From Actinomycetospora termitidis (GTDB lineage: Bacteria > Actinomycetota > Actinomycetes > Mycobacteriales > Pseudonocardiaceae), in NCBI RefSeq assembly GCF_030286555.1, contig NZ_JASVWF010000006.1, forward strand, positions 124,001 through 188,000: a stretch of DNA of 64,000 bases. The letters run 5' to 3'. The notes beneath the pieces are model-generated. The model was given only the letters and a program-made list of their open reading frames with translations, did not search any database and was not told where the DNA came from. Numbering within the stretch: position 1 is the stretch's first letter; each line of letters begins with the position of its first letter. This document shows positions 53,888-64,000 of this stretch, piece after piece. The position numbers and the translations under genes were made by a program.

Positions 53888-54517
53888 TCAGGCACCGTCG
53901 TTGAGCTCGGCGGGGTTCACCGCGCCGCGTTGCAAGGCCTGGTTGGCGAGCTCCACGCGGCGGCGGGTGTTGCCGGGGTCGAGCTCGAACTTGTCGTAGA
54001 GGCGCAGCAGGTGTTGCTTCACGGCTGCTTCCGTGACGACGAGTGCCGCGGCGATGTCGCGTGCGGTGGCGGGCTCGCGGAAGACCGCCTCGGAGAACAG
54101 CGGCCGGCAGAGCGCCCGGAGCACGTCCCGCTCACGTCGGGTGAGCTCCGGGGCGCGCTGAGGTGCGGTCGTGCGGTCGGCGGCCCGGGCGGTGTTTGCG
54201 CCGCGGTAGGTCAGTCGGGTGGCCCCGACGATGATGATGTCGCCGTGCCGCAGCGCTCGCTCCGCGTGCAGGCGCTCTCCGGCGACGACCGTGCCGTTGG
54301 TGCTGCCCAGATCGCGGATGGCCCAGCTGCTGCCGTAGGCCTGCATCACCGCGTGGAGCGAGGACACATGGCCGTCGTGGGCGAGCACGACGGCGTTGCC
54401 CTCGGCGCGGCCGATGGTCATGGTCGCTCCGACGAGGAGGACGACGTCGGTGCCGCCCGGCCGCGCCACCTCGAGGAAGCTCGTCGATCCGACGTCGGCT
54501 CCGGAATGCTCGGTCAC
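53888..54517 (-). CDS. FHA domain-helix-turn-helix regulator
   Basis: 209 residues. The N-terminal FHA domain (GRAEGNAVVLAHDGHVSSLH, then AIRDLGSTNGT) binds phosphothreonine. The C-terminal helix-turn-helix (ELTRRERDVLRALCRP, ATARDIAAALVVTEAAVKQH, LLRLYDKFEL) should bind DNA. It therefore likely turns Ser/Thr kinase signals into transcription. GTG start with AGGGGGG four to five bases upstream. It is divergent from the M50 protease gene, the most likely target. Confidence 0.85.
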   Translation of the reverse strand: MTEHSGADVGSTSFLEVARPGGTDVVLLVGATMTIGRAEGNAVVLAHDGHVSSLHAVMQAYGSSWAIRDLGSTNGTVVAGERLHAERALRHGDIIIVGATRLTYRGANTARAADRTTAPQRAPELTRRERDVLRALCRPLFSEAVFREPATARDIAAALVVTEAAVKQHLLRLYDKFELDPGNTRRRVELANQALQRGAVNPAELNDGA

Positions 54518-54665
54518 TGATCCCCCCTGCTGCGGACGATCCAGACCTGCTTACTCAAGGTGACGACAGCCCGCGTTTCCGGCCAATGTTGTATCACTCG
54601 GACGTAAGGGTCCGACATAGTTGCTGCGAAGCGTGACGATGCACCGGTGGCGACGTGGGGGAGCG

Positions 54666-55877
54666 ATGATCCGGTTCAACGACGGCGTGCGCTGGCGCGT
54701 CAGCAAGCGAGGTCTGGTCCTCGTCCCACCCGATGCGGACGCGATGTTGCTCGAGCATCCCGGAGCGGCGCCGCTCGCCGACCTGCTCGTCGCCGGTGAC
54801 ACGCGGGACCGCCTCATCGGGGCCCTGGACGGCGCCGCGCGGACCGGCACGGAGACCCCGGTCCCCGGGACCGAGCTCATCGATCAGATGCTGGACGCCG
54901 GCGTCATCGCCGACGACGCCGTCGACGAGCAGCCCGACCTCGACGGGAGCGAGGAGCCCGTCGCCCCGGCACGCCGCTGGACGCTCAACCGCTCCGGGCT
55001 CGAGTTCGCCGGGATCGAGGTGCCGGCGCGCTTCCTCGACCGGTATCTCGTTCCTGTCCTGATCAGTCGCGTCGGGTTGGGTGTGCTGGGCGCGGTCGTG
55101 CTCGCCGGGGTCGTCGCGCTCGTCGCCGGGCGTCCGGCCGGGCCGACCGTGAGCTCGCACCCGGCCGTGGACGGGCTCCTCGGGTTCCTCGTGGTCCTGG
55201 TGCTCGCGGCCGCCCACGAGCTGGCCCACGCGGTGGCGCTCGTGCACTACGGGGGAACGCCGCGACGCGCCGGCATCGGGTTCTACTGGGGGTCGGTCTG
55301 CTACTACGTCGACTCCACCGACGCGGTCACCCTGCCCCGCCGCGCACGGGTGATCCAGGCCCTCGCCGGGCTGGCCGTCGACGTCGTGGCGATCAGCATC
55401 CTCGCGATCACCGCGCACCTCTCCGGCAGCGTGCTGATCACCGCGGTGTTCTGGCGGCTCGCTGTGGTCGGTCTGGTCGACCTGCTCACCAACGCCGCTC
55501 CCATCCTCGAGCTCGACGGTCACTGGGCCCTCGCCGACTACCTCGACGAGCCCGATCTCGCCCCGCGGGCCCGCGCCGCGTTCGCCGACCGCCTCCGCCG
55601 GCGCCCGAGCCCTCGCTGGCTCGCCCTCTACGGGGGGCTCTCCCTGGCAGGCGGCGTGGTGCTGCTCGTCGGGGGCGCGTTCGTCTGGTGGTACGCGGCG
55701 GGTGACCTCGTGGTCGCCCTGTTCGCCGGCAACGTCGTCGACATCCTGGTCGGGCTCTACGTCGTCGTCCCGTTCGCGCTCGGGCTGCTCGCCAGCCTGG
55801 TGGGCCTCGCCGTCGAGACCCTGCGTCGTGGCGACCCCCCTGCGAGTGCAGCCCGAGGCGCCGTCACCGCCGCGTAG
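54666..55877 (+). CDS. PqqD-like/M50 membrane zinc protease
   Basis: About 403 residues. The N-terminal 75 residues (RFNDGVRWRVSKRGLVLVPP, then a short helix-rich part) resemble a PqqD-type peptide-recognition domain. A six-or-so-helix M50 site-2-type protease follows, with HELAH in a membrane helix and LELDGHWAL as the third zinc ligand motif. This layout is known from maturation and transport proteins of peptide clusters. Starts at 54639 and 54621 are possible. Adjacent genes encode two small membrane-anchored secreted proteins that may be substrates or partners. Confidence 0.75.
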   Translation: MIRFNDGVRWRVSKRGLVLVPPDADAMLLEHPGAAPLADLLVAGDTRDRLIGALDGAARTGTETPVPGTELIDQMLDAGVIADDAVDEQPDLDGSEEPVAPARRWTLNRSGLEFAGIEVPARFLDRYLVPVLISRVGLGVLGAVVLAGVVALVAGRPAGPTVSSHPAVDGLLGFLVVLVLAAAHELAHAVALVHYGGTPRRAGIGFYWGSVCYYVDSTDAVTLPRRARVIQALAGLAVDVVAISILAITAHLSGSVLITAVFWRLAVVGLVDLLTNAAPILELDGHWALADYLDEPDLAPRARAAFADRLRRRPSPRWLALYGGLSLAGGVVLLVGGAFVWWYAAGDLVVALFAGNVVDILVGLYVVVPFALGLLASLVGLAVETLRRGDPPASAARGAVTAA

Positions 55878-55994
55878 TGCCGCTCTTGACGGAGCAGAGG
55901 CGTCACTCGAACCGGTGAGATGACTGCCTGCGGTGGAACGCTCCGTCGATCGACTCCGAGGTGCATGACGACAGCACCGGCTCGGGGGGACGAG

Positions 55995-56474
55995 ATGCAG
56001 CCACAGCCGCCGTACGGGTACCGGCACCAGCCGTTCCACCCGCCGTCGTACCCGGAGCCCGAGCACGGGTCCGGCGCCTTCCGCTACGTGGCGCTGGCGT
56101 GCGCGACGGTGGTGGCGATCGGCGCGCTGGTGCTCGCGGGGATGGTCCTGATCCCGCGGGACGCGGCGCCGGTGGTGGTGGCGGGCAGCTCGCCGGTGAT
56201 CGCTCCCGTCTCGTCCGGGAGCACCATGACCGTCCCCGCCGGTGGCTACGCGTGCGGATTGACGGGCTCGGGGCACGCCGTGGTCGTGGAGAACGGGACG
56301 GTGCCCTGCGACCACGCGGTCGAGGTGGCGGCGATGTGGCTCTCGACCGGCACGACCCCGGGCGGCGGCCTCGGGTCCGCTGGAACCATGTACTCCTGGA
56401 CCTGCTCTCCGAGGGGCGACGGCGGCGGCCGTTGCACCTCGAAGATGGGCAGCCACCTCGCGATCGGCGCGTGA
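55995..56474 (+). CDS. small membrane-anchored secreted protein
   Basis: About 159 residues: a Pro/Tyr-rich cytoplasmic start (MQPQPPYGYRHQPFHPPSY), one membrane helix (YVALACATVVAIGALVLAGM) and an outside domain with four cysteines (YACGL, VPCDHA, WTCSP, GRCTS). No family recognised. The ATG at 55995 has GGGGGGA four to five bases upstream. It lies 117 bases after the M50 protease gene and 1 base before the next gene. Confidence 0.7.
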   Translation: MQPQPPYGYRHQPFHPPSYPEPEHGSGAFRYVALACATVVAIGALVLAGMVLIPRDAAPVVVAGSSPVIAPVSSGSTMTVPAGGYACGLTGSGHAVVVENGTVPCDHAVEVAAMWLSTGTTPGGGLGSAGTMYSWTCSPRGDGGGRCTSKMGSHLAIGA

Positions 56475-56475
56475 G

Positions 56476-57111
56476 ATGGCCGCGTGCGAGGACGCTCCGA
56501 CCGTCCGGCTGACGATCCCGTCCCGACGGCGGGGTGTGGTCGCGTGGCGCGTGTCGGTGGCGGTGTGCGTTTCGCTGGTCGTACTGACGGCGGCTGGAGT
56601 GGGCGGGTTGTGGTGGTCCCGGGTGCAACCGGCTCCCATTGTGGCGTCCGCGCCGACGAGCACACCGGTCGCGCCCGTTGCTGCGGCTGCGGCACCGACG
56701 ACGACCTCCACCACTCGGACGCGGACGTCGACGAGCGCGCCGGCATCGTCGTCGCCGGCCGCCTACGCGGGGGAGTGGCAGTCGCACGGCTTCTCGGTCA
56801 CCTTCGACGCCTCCGGTCGCGGGAAGGCCGACTTCCGCACCTACGTGTGGTGCAGCCAGCCTGAGCCGGGCGTGCCGTGTGAGGACCCGGACAACCTGAC
56901 CGACGCCGGTCACGCGGTGGTGCAGCTGCAGCCGGGCTCGTCGGGAGCCCTGCGGATGCGGATCGTCTCGAGCAACGACCAGCCCGACTGGCCGACCGGA
57001 AAGACCTTCACCCTCACCCCGTTGAAGCGCGGGGTGCTGCAGGTCGAAGGCTCGGACGGACCGTGGGGCCTGTGCAAGCCGCCGGCGAGCGACGCGATCT
57101 GCGGGGCCTGA
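56476..57111 (+). CDS. membrane-anchored secreted protein, unknown
   Basis: 211 residues with one N-terminal helix (AWRVSVAVCVSLVVLTAAGV), a Thr/Ser/Ala-rich linker and an outside domain (GEWQSHGFSVTFDASGRGKA, VWCSQPEPGVPCEDP, GLCKPPASDAICGA) with four cysteines, probably two disulfides. The pattern of W, beta strands and C-terminal paired cysteines suggests a small beta domain. It follows the preceding gene by one base, so the two are co-translated and may act together. Confidence 0.7.
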   Translation: MAACEDAPTVRLTIPSRRRGVVAWRVSVAVCVSLVVLTAAGVGGLWWSRVQPAPIVASAPTSTPVAPVAAAAAPTTTSTTRTRTSTSAPASSSPAAYAGEWQSHGFSVTFDASGRGKADFRTYVWCSQPEPGVPCEDPDNLTDAGHAVVQLQPGSSGALRMRIVSSNDQPDWPTGKTFTLTPLKRGVLQVEGSDGPWGLCKPPASDAICGA

Positions 57112-57185
57112 GCCACGGGGCGTCGGGCGCGTCGACCAGGTCCAAAGCGCAGTCGGTGTGCAGACGTTGCCTAGATCATGCAGGC

Positions 57186-57329
57186 ATGAGTACCTCCATC
57201 ACCGTCCGAGACGTTCCCGACGAGGTCCGGGACGAGGAGGCTGCTCGGGCCGCTTCCTGGGCAGCTCTGCCGTGGTCGATGAGCCGGCGTGGTCGACGAA
57301 TCGCCGATCGTCGGGTTGCGTTGCGCTAG
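57186..57329 (+). pseudogene. remnant of ribbon-helix-helix antitoxin (FitA/VapB-like)
   Basis: The first 22 residues, MSTSITVRDVPDEVRDEE and AARA, match the start of FitA-like ribbon-helix-helix antitoxins almost perfectly. After that the expected second helix (SLQEYL-type) is missing and the sequence is unrelated, ending after 47 residues. No PIN toxin gene follows. It is a truncated or frameshifted leftover of a toxin-antitoxin pair. Confidence 0.55.
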
Positions 57330-57757
57330 AACAGCAGGCCCTCGCTGGGATCGCTGGCGGCGCGCACTGCGCTCACGAAGATGGTGCACTCGGGGAGCCA
57401 CAGGAAGATGATCCCGCCGACCGTCGCCACTGCTGCGGCAATGTTCACGAGGTTTCGGATGCTCAGACCGGCTGCGAACGCCAGCCACACCGAGAACGTG
57501 ACCATGAGTGCTGCCGCCCACGTCACGTAGATGCGGGTGGCCGGGCGTCCGCGCATGGCGCGATGAGCCAGGAACGCCACGAAGAAGGGGTAGAGGCCGA
57601 CGATCCCGAAGTTGCCGTACAGCACGACGAGTAGGCAGCCGAGGGCGAGGCCGCCGGACATCAGCAGTAGTCCTGCGGACGTGTACGACGCAGGGCGGGT
57701 GCAGCCGCGCGGTGGCTCCCGGAAGACGCGATCTGCGGCGGTGACGATGTCAGGCAC
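57326..57757 (-). CDS. small polytopic membrane protein
   Basis: 143 residues with four hydrophobic stretches (AGLLLMSGGLALGCLLVVLY, GIVGLYPFFVAFLA, TWAAALMVTFSVWLAFAAG, NIAAAVATVGGIIFLWL). No family recognised. It starts 21 bases after the kinase gene and is read in the same direction, so it may be part of that operon. Confidence 0.65.
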   Translation of the reverse strand: MPDIVTAADRVFREPPRGCTRPASYTSAGLLLMSGGLALGCLLVVLYGNFGIVGLYPFFVAFLAHRAMRGRPATRIYVTWAAALMVTFSVWLAFAAGLSIRNLVNIAAAVATVGGIIFLWLPECTIFVSAVRAASDPSEGLLF

Positions 57758-57778
57758 GGTGGTGACTCCTTCGAATCG

Positions 57779-59679
<1,901 letters not shown>

Positions 59680-59683
<4 letters not shown>

Positions 59684-60483
59684 CGGTCGAGCAGACGCAG
59701 GTCGGGTGGGACGAGACTCGTCGAGACGAGCAGCTCGAGGAGCAGGTTGTGGTTGATCGCGTTGCCTGCCGGCTCACCGACCTCGTCGCGGGTCAGCCCC
59801 ACGACGCCGGCCCTCGTGAGGCGTTCCCGGACGCGGGCGACGTCGTGCTCGGCCTTCTTGGTCGTCCAGCCGTAGTCCGGGTCGAGGTCCTCGAGCAGCA
59901 GGTACGTGTCCTTCCAGGTGTTCGGCTGCGGGTGGGGCTCGTGGCGCAGGTACCGCTCCCCGAGCGCCGTCAGGAGGAGCCGTTCGTGCTCCGAGAGCTC
60001 CCAGGTGGTGGGCCGACGCGTGGGGTCGTCGACCTTCGCCTTCTCCCCGCGGGGTGGCCGGGTGGCGACCCGGAGCTCCAGCAGGTGCTCGCGCTTCGCC
60101 TCGGTGCGGATGAACAGCGGGGTGTAGCTCGAGCCCAGCGGCTCCTCGTGGCCGGAGAGCAGCAACCGCGAGCCCGGGAAGCGGATGGGGACGACGCCCG
60201 TGTTGCGCAGCGACCATCCCTGCGGGCTCCACGACAGCAGGCCGTGCCGTCGGCTGATCCCCGGGTCGTCGGCGCCGAGGCAGACGTGGACCTCCGGCTC
60301 GTTGCGGCCGAAGAGCACCTCGAAGCGCGTCTCGGGATCGACCCGGATGCCCCCGCGATCCCCGAGGACGAACAACGTGCCCTCAGGTGACTCGGGGATG
60401 CCCCGGGCGAGGCTGTGGGTCTCCGGCGGCAGCAGCTCGACACCGCTGCGACGTGGGGCGGGTGGTCGGGTGGAGCGGGCCAT
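59680..60483 (-). CDS. FHA domain protein
   Basis: 267 residues. An FHA-like domain spans about 35-130 (GIRVDPETRFEVLFGRNEPE, DPGISRRHGLLSW, GWSLRNTGVVPIRF). The conserved core SxxH is SRRH. The C-terminal part (TWELSEHERLLLTALGERYL, WTTKKAEHDVARVRERLTRA) looks like a winged helix. It may read kinase phosphorylation and act on DNA or a partner. ATG 60483 has GAGAGGAG eight bases upstream; a much longer open frame upstream is the shadow of the pseudokinase gene. Confidence 0.82.
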
Positions 60484-60497
60484 GGTTCTTGCTCCTC

Positions 60498-62633
60498 TCA
60501 GGCCGGCGCCGGGAGACGGGCCTCGGTCGCCGCAGCGACCGGTGTCGCGGTGCTGCACGGGTCGCCGGACGCGCCGAACACCGTGAGCTGGGCGATCTCG
60601 GCTCTGGCCCGCCCGGAACTCCCGATGTAGCTGCGTTGGATGAAGGTCACTCGGCAGGAGGCCGAGCGGCCGTCGGATGCGGGGGTCGGCGTCACGACGG
60701 CCGAGTGTCGGCCGATCCGGGTCGGTGTCCCGGGCAACGGGGACGTCCGATCGAAGCTGAGGTTCGCGTACGGCGCGTTGGTGAGCGCGAAGTTGTACCC
60801 GACCGAACAGCCCCAACCCTCGAACCACGGGACGCGCCGGGTCGGGTCGAGGCCCGGGACCTGAGCCAGCGCGGCCGACTCGAGCAGCCCGCAGGCGTCC
60901 AGCGAGCCGAGCTGCAGTGCCGGGTCGAGCGGGCGCCGGGCGGTGCTGCGCCCGACGAGGACCGGGATCGCCGTGGAGGTGCCCGCGTCGGCGAGCGCGC
61001 AGGGATCGACGCCGGACGCCGCGGTGACGGCCCGCGTCTCCACCTCGACGATCAGGCCGTCGGGCAGGGCGAGCAGGCGGCGGCAGCGATCCGCGGTGGA
61101 GGCCGGGAGGCGGGTGACGGCGACGTCCCCGACCTGCTCGGTCGGCGTGGTCCTGACGAATTCCCCGGCCGTGTAGAACCCGACGCTGGTCAGGTAGGAC
61201 CCGCCCTGTGCCGTGGCCGTGAGCACCGCGCAGGAGCCGAACGGTCCGAAGTCCTCGAACAGGGTCGGCGTGCCGAAGCCGGCGAAGGAGCCGGTGGAGA
61301 GCAGGCTGCACGGGTTGGCGGTCCGCCGGTCGCCGACCGCCGAGGGCGGCGCGACGGACGCGGGAGCGGGTGGGTTCGTGGGCGTGCCGGCGCCCGGCGC
61401 GGCGATCGCGTCGGCCCGGCGCGGCCCCGTGCCACCGATCCCGGCGACGAGCAGTCCGCCGACGAGCAGAAGGGCCACGACGATCGCTGCGGCAGCGACG
61501 AGACCGCGGTGTCCGGCGACCCAGTCGCGGCCGCGGGTCCGGGGCGTCCGGGTGGTCCTCTCCCCGCCCGTTCGCTCGTCGGTCGACCGCTCCTCGGTCG
61601 GTGCGACCGGCCCGCCCGGAAGCGACGCGACCGGCAGGTGGTCGGGGGAGGGTCCGGGCCACCGGGGCGGCTGCCCCATCCCAGGAGGTGGACCCTGCTG
61701 AGCAGGGCGGCCTGCGGACCACGGAGGCCCGACGTACGCCGCGGGAGGAGCCGGCGCGGTCCGCTTCGTCGTCTCGTCCTCGCCCTCCGGCAGGGATTCG
61801 TGCGGGTCGACGCGGACCGTCCTGGCCTCCGTCGCGGAGGGCGGGTTCGCGACCGGCAACGAGGTCGGCTGGCTCTCGAGGACGTCGCTGAGGCGCCTGC
61901 GGAGCTCTCCGGCGCTGATCTCCCCGTCCGCGGCGAGATTCATTACCGCGGTCAGGGCTTCGAGGTGCCGGACGTCGTGCTCGTCGGAGGGAGCAGCGTC
62001 GGGCCCCGTGGGTGCGACAGCCTCGCGGAGCAGGGCACCGATCGCGCGCACGTCGTCGGTCCCGAGGGCGTCCTCGTCGCCGAAGTCGTCGTCGCCGGGG
62101 TCGGCGGGATCGCCGGTCGTGGCCGACGACAGGTCCCCGGTGGCCGCAACGCCCAGGAGGGAGGCGGACCCGTCGTCGTCGATCGCGATGAGCGCCGATC
62201 GGATGTTGCGGTGCTCGAGCCCCGCCTCGTGCAGATCGGCCAGACCGGCGGCGGCATCGCGGCCCCACCGGGCGAGACGTGTCGGGGTCGGCGTCCCCGG
62301 CTCGGCCAGGATCTCGTGCAGTGTCCGGCTGCCGGGCCGTGTCCGAGCGGCCACCCAGAGTCCGGAGTCGTCCGCGATGACGTCGAGGACCCGGCGCAGG
62401 TGCGGACTGCGCAGACCGATCGCGGTGCGGACCTCGCGTCCCACCACCCGACGCGTGGCGGCCGCCTCGGCGCCCGGGCCCGCCGAGTCCGGCACCAGGG
62501 CGAGCAGGACGTCCTCGTCCTCGTCCGACCACTCGTCCCGCGCGAGCCAGACCGGGCGATCGGCCGTACCGGCGAGTTTCCGGTCCAATCGGTACCGATT
62601 GCCGAGGACCCGCCCCGCGTCGATGCTCATCAT
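60498..62633 (-). CDS. membrane pseudokinase with extracellular sensor
   Basis: 711 residues. The N-terminal 250 residues keep the kinase fold (NRYRLDRKLAGTADRPVWLA, LARWGRDAAAGLADLHEAGL) but the catalytic loop is EHRNIRSALIAI and the DFG site SLLGVA, so both catalytic aspartates are missing. A Pro-rich linker, one helix (GLVAAAAIVVALLLVGGLLV) and an outside part with units NPCSLLSTGSFAGFG, DPCALADAG and ACGLLESAALAQVPG follow, related to the sensor of the kinase at 57779. It starts at one of two adjacent ATGs and heads the three-gene operon. A MviN-like FHA-binding scaffold is the likely role. Confidence 0.82.
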   Translation of the reverse strand: MMSIDAGRVLGNRYRLDRKLAGTADRPVWLARDEWSDEDEDVLLALVPDSAGPGAEAAATRRVVGREVRTAIGLRSPHLRRVLDVIADDSGLWVAARTRPGSRTLHEILAEPGTPTPTRLARWGRDAAAGLADLHEAGLEHRNIRSALIAIDDDGSASLLGVAATGDLSSATTGDPADPGDDDFGDEDALGTDDVRAIGALLREAVAPTGPDAAPSDEHDVRHLEALTAVMNLAADGEISAGELRRRLSDVLESQPTSLPVANPPSATEARTVRVDPHESLPEGEDETTKRTAPAPPAAYVGPPWSAGRPAQQGPPPGMGQPPRWPGPSPDHLPVASLPGGPVAPTEERSTDERTGGERTTRTPRTRGRDWVAGHRGLVAAAAIVVALLLVGGLLVAGIGGTGPRRADAIAAPGAGTPTNPPAPASVAPPSAVGDRRTANPCSLLSTGSFAGFGTPTLFEDFGPFGSCAVLTATAQGGSYLTSVGFYTAGEFVRTTPTEQVGDVAVTRLPASTADRCRRLLALPDGLIVEVETRAVTAASGVDPCALADAGTSTAIPVLVGRSTARRPLDPALQLGSLDACGLLESAALAQVPGLDPTRRVPWFEGWGCSVGYNFALTNAPYANLSFDRTSPLPGTPTRIGRHSAVVTPTPASDGRSASCRVTFIQRSYIGSSGRARAEIAQLTVFGASGDPCSTATPVAAATEARLPAPA

Positions 62634-62781
62634 CGTCCCCCCGGACCCGGGTCGAATTCCGGATCTCCTGCCGCGAGTGTTCGCGGACACGGATGGGCGC
62701 GTTACACGATAGGTGGATTTCTGGGTGGTCATGACCGCTCGCAGCTGTTTCGTCACCTGGAGTCAGTTCGTCGGACCGTGA

Positions 62782-63396
62782 TCAGTTCGGCACGGAGGAA
62801 TCGGACACGGGCGACTCCTTGGTGTTGCCGTGCGCCACCTCGTGGAGCGTGAGCGTGATCTTCGTGTACGTCGTTCCCTTCGACGTCCGCTTGGACGTGA
62901 AGCCTGCCTTGCGGTCGAAGTGACCGGCCGAGCTCGTCCCGTCGAATCGTCCGGTGACGGAATTCCAGTTTCGGCCGCGCTCGCTGAAGACGTCGAAGTC
63001 GCCATTCGGCACCTTCGTCGCGGTGGCCTTCTCCCCGGCCCGCACGTACATGACGAGGACCGCCCGGGCGCCGTCGGACAGGGTGATCACGGCGTCGGAG
63101 CCGTTACCGGAGTTGTCTACCGTGAACTGACCGCTGCCGGAGCCTCGCTTGGTGAACACGGCGCCGTTGCGCGGGCGCCCCGGCTCGGCGGCCGCCGTCG
63201 GCGCCGAGGTGGCGACGAGGACGGTCGCGGCGGAAGGCTGCGGGAGGGACGGCGGCGCGGCGTGTGCGGTGGCGGGGAGGCCGAAGCCGGCGAGGAGCGC
63301 GGCGGCGAGCACGCCGGTGGCGACGGAGGTGCGCCCGCCCGCTCGGCGGGGAGGGGCGGTGGTCGGAGCGGAGGTGCTGACGGTGGTGGCGTCCAT
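62782..63396 (-). CDS. secreted protein, unknown function
   Basis: 204 residues. A long basic signal region (RTSVATGVLAAALLAGFGLP) ends at ATAHA before APP, a good signal peptidase I site. The mature part is a small beta-rich domain (SGQFTVDNSGNGSDAVITLS, AVLVMYVRAGEKATATKVP, GRNWNSVTGRFDGT), similar in style to actinobacterial spore or envelope proteins, but I recognise no family. ATG 63396 has AGGAA about eight bases upstream. It is divergent from the gene at 63500. Confidence 0.7.
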   Translation of the reverse strand: MDATTVSTSAPTTAPPRRAGGRTSVATGVLAAALLAGFGLPATAHAAPPSLPQPSAATVLVATSAPTAAAEPGRPRNGAVFTKRGSGSGQFTVDNSGNGSDAVITLSDGARAVLVMYVRAGEKATATKVPNGDFDVFSERGRNWNSVTGRFDGTSSAGHFDRKAGFTSKRTSKGTTYTKITLTLHEVAHGNTKESPVSDSSVPN

Positions 63397-63499
63397 GGAG
63401 GAATTCCTACCGAGGTGACGCCGGGAGCCCTCCCGGATGATCTTGGTCATGGTTGTGGAGGCGGCACGCGCCGTCCTCGCGGGCACTGGGGGCTCTCTG

Positions 63500-64000
63500 A
63501 TGGGTGATCACATCGGCGGACGACGACACGACGCCGTGGCGGCGGCACTGGGCAACGCCACGCTTCTCGGCGTCGGATATCTGCTCGTGGGGAGGCCGAG
63601 GCTGGCGGCCGGTACGACGGCGATCACCGCTGTGCTCCTGGGCGTGCTCGGAGCGAGCGGATGGGTCGCCGTTCTCGTCCTGCTGGTCCTCTGGTGGGCC
63701 GTGCTCGTCGTGCACGGCTTCGTCATCGCCGGCGGACGCGACTCGGCCAGGATTCGGCGACACCGCGTGATCGCCGTCATCGTCGCCGTCCTCGTCGTGG
63801 CCGTGTTCGCCGCACTGACGATCCGGGCCGGATCGGTGACGAGCACGGTCGAGGAGGCCCGGGCACGCGGCGACTGTCCCGCTGCCACGGCCGCTCAGGG
63901 CGGACTCTGGTTCGGCCCCCGGGTGGTCGCCGCGCCGGCGGCCACCCGGGGTGACGAGACCGTGCACGTGTGCGAGGAGTTGGCCTCTGCCCGTAGGGAG
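63500..64000 (+). CDS. membrane protein, 3' end beyond window
   Basis: The frame is open to the right edge. ATG 63500 has GGGGG eight bases upstream; ATG 63449 in the same frame is an alternative. Two hydrophobic pairs are visible (NATLLGVGYLLVGRPRLAAG, then TAVLLGVLGASGWVAVLVLL, and VIAVIVAVLVVAVFAAL), with an outside part that holds cysteines (GDCPAATAAQ, HVCEEL) in a repeat-like spacing. Function unknown. Confidence 0.65.
   Translation, partial: MGDHIGGRRHDAVAAALGNATLLGVGYLLVGRPRLAAGTTAITAVLLGVLGASGWVAVLVLLVLWWAVLVVHGFVIAGGRDSARIRRHRVIAVIVAVLVVAVFAALTIRAGSVTSTVEEARARGDCPAATAAQGGLWFGPRVVAAPAATRGDETVHVCEELASARRE

Overview
The window comes from a high-GC actinobacterium. Codons end mostly in G or C, GTG starts are common, neighbouring genes overlap by ATGA or GTGA, and the gene families (Wzz/BY-kinases, DUF3558-like kinase sensors, FHA-HTH regulators, TerY-type operons) are typical of Pseudonocardiaceae-like organisms; the genus is my guess. 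I see no rRNA, tRNA or CRISPR array.

Layout. (1) 1-16459 is a first surface-polysaccharide locus. It holds the end of GDP-fucose synthase, GDP-mannose 4,6-dehydratase, a low-GC block (1415-9524) with a flippase, a Wzz/tyrosine autokinase, three glycosyltransferases and a polymerase, then a frameshifted acetyltransferase-like pseudogene, a 1165-residue repeat/propeller surface protein and the initiating sugar transferase. (2) 16617-31351 on the minus strand is a tightly overlapping operon. It encodes a 1288-residue kinase/propeller/zinc-ribbon/vWA-like protein, a GTPase, a GAP1-like GTPase-associated protein, a membrane vWA protein, two membrane linker proteins (one with a zinc ribbon), a TerY-like vWA protein, a PP2C phosphatase and an atypical kinase: a TerY-phosphatase-kinase triad joined to a GTPase system. 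(3) 31593-34979 holds three overlapping lipoprotein genes.

(4) 34980-37173 looks empty at normal gene size but contains an IS21 helper-gene fragment, an 87 % identical scrap of the sugar transferase, and an array of nine tiny arginine-rich reading frames arranged as (short, short, 37-residue) three times on the minus strand. I recognise no family for these and consider them the most novel item. (5) 37174-53752 is a second, high-GC polysaccharide locus: two methyltransferases, a double glycosyltransferase, polymerase, Wzz with a degenerate kinase domain, glycosyltransferases, an AlgD-like GDP-mannose dehydrogenase, a CapK-like ligase, a flippase-glycosyltransferase fusion and a heparinase II/III-like lyase. 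GDP-mannose made for the fucose pathway could also feed the dehydrogenase.

(6) 53888-64000 holds an FHA-HTH regulator divergent from a PqqD-like/M50 membrane protease and two membrane-anchored secreted proteins, an antitoxin remnant, then a receptor kinase, FHA protein and pseudokinase operon whose kinase and pseudokinase carry related extracellular cysteine-containing sensor domains, a secreted protein, and a membrane protein running off the end.
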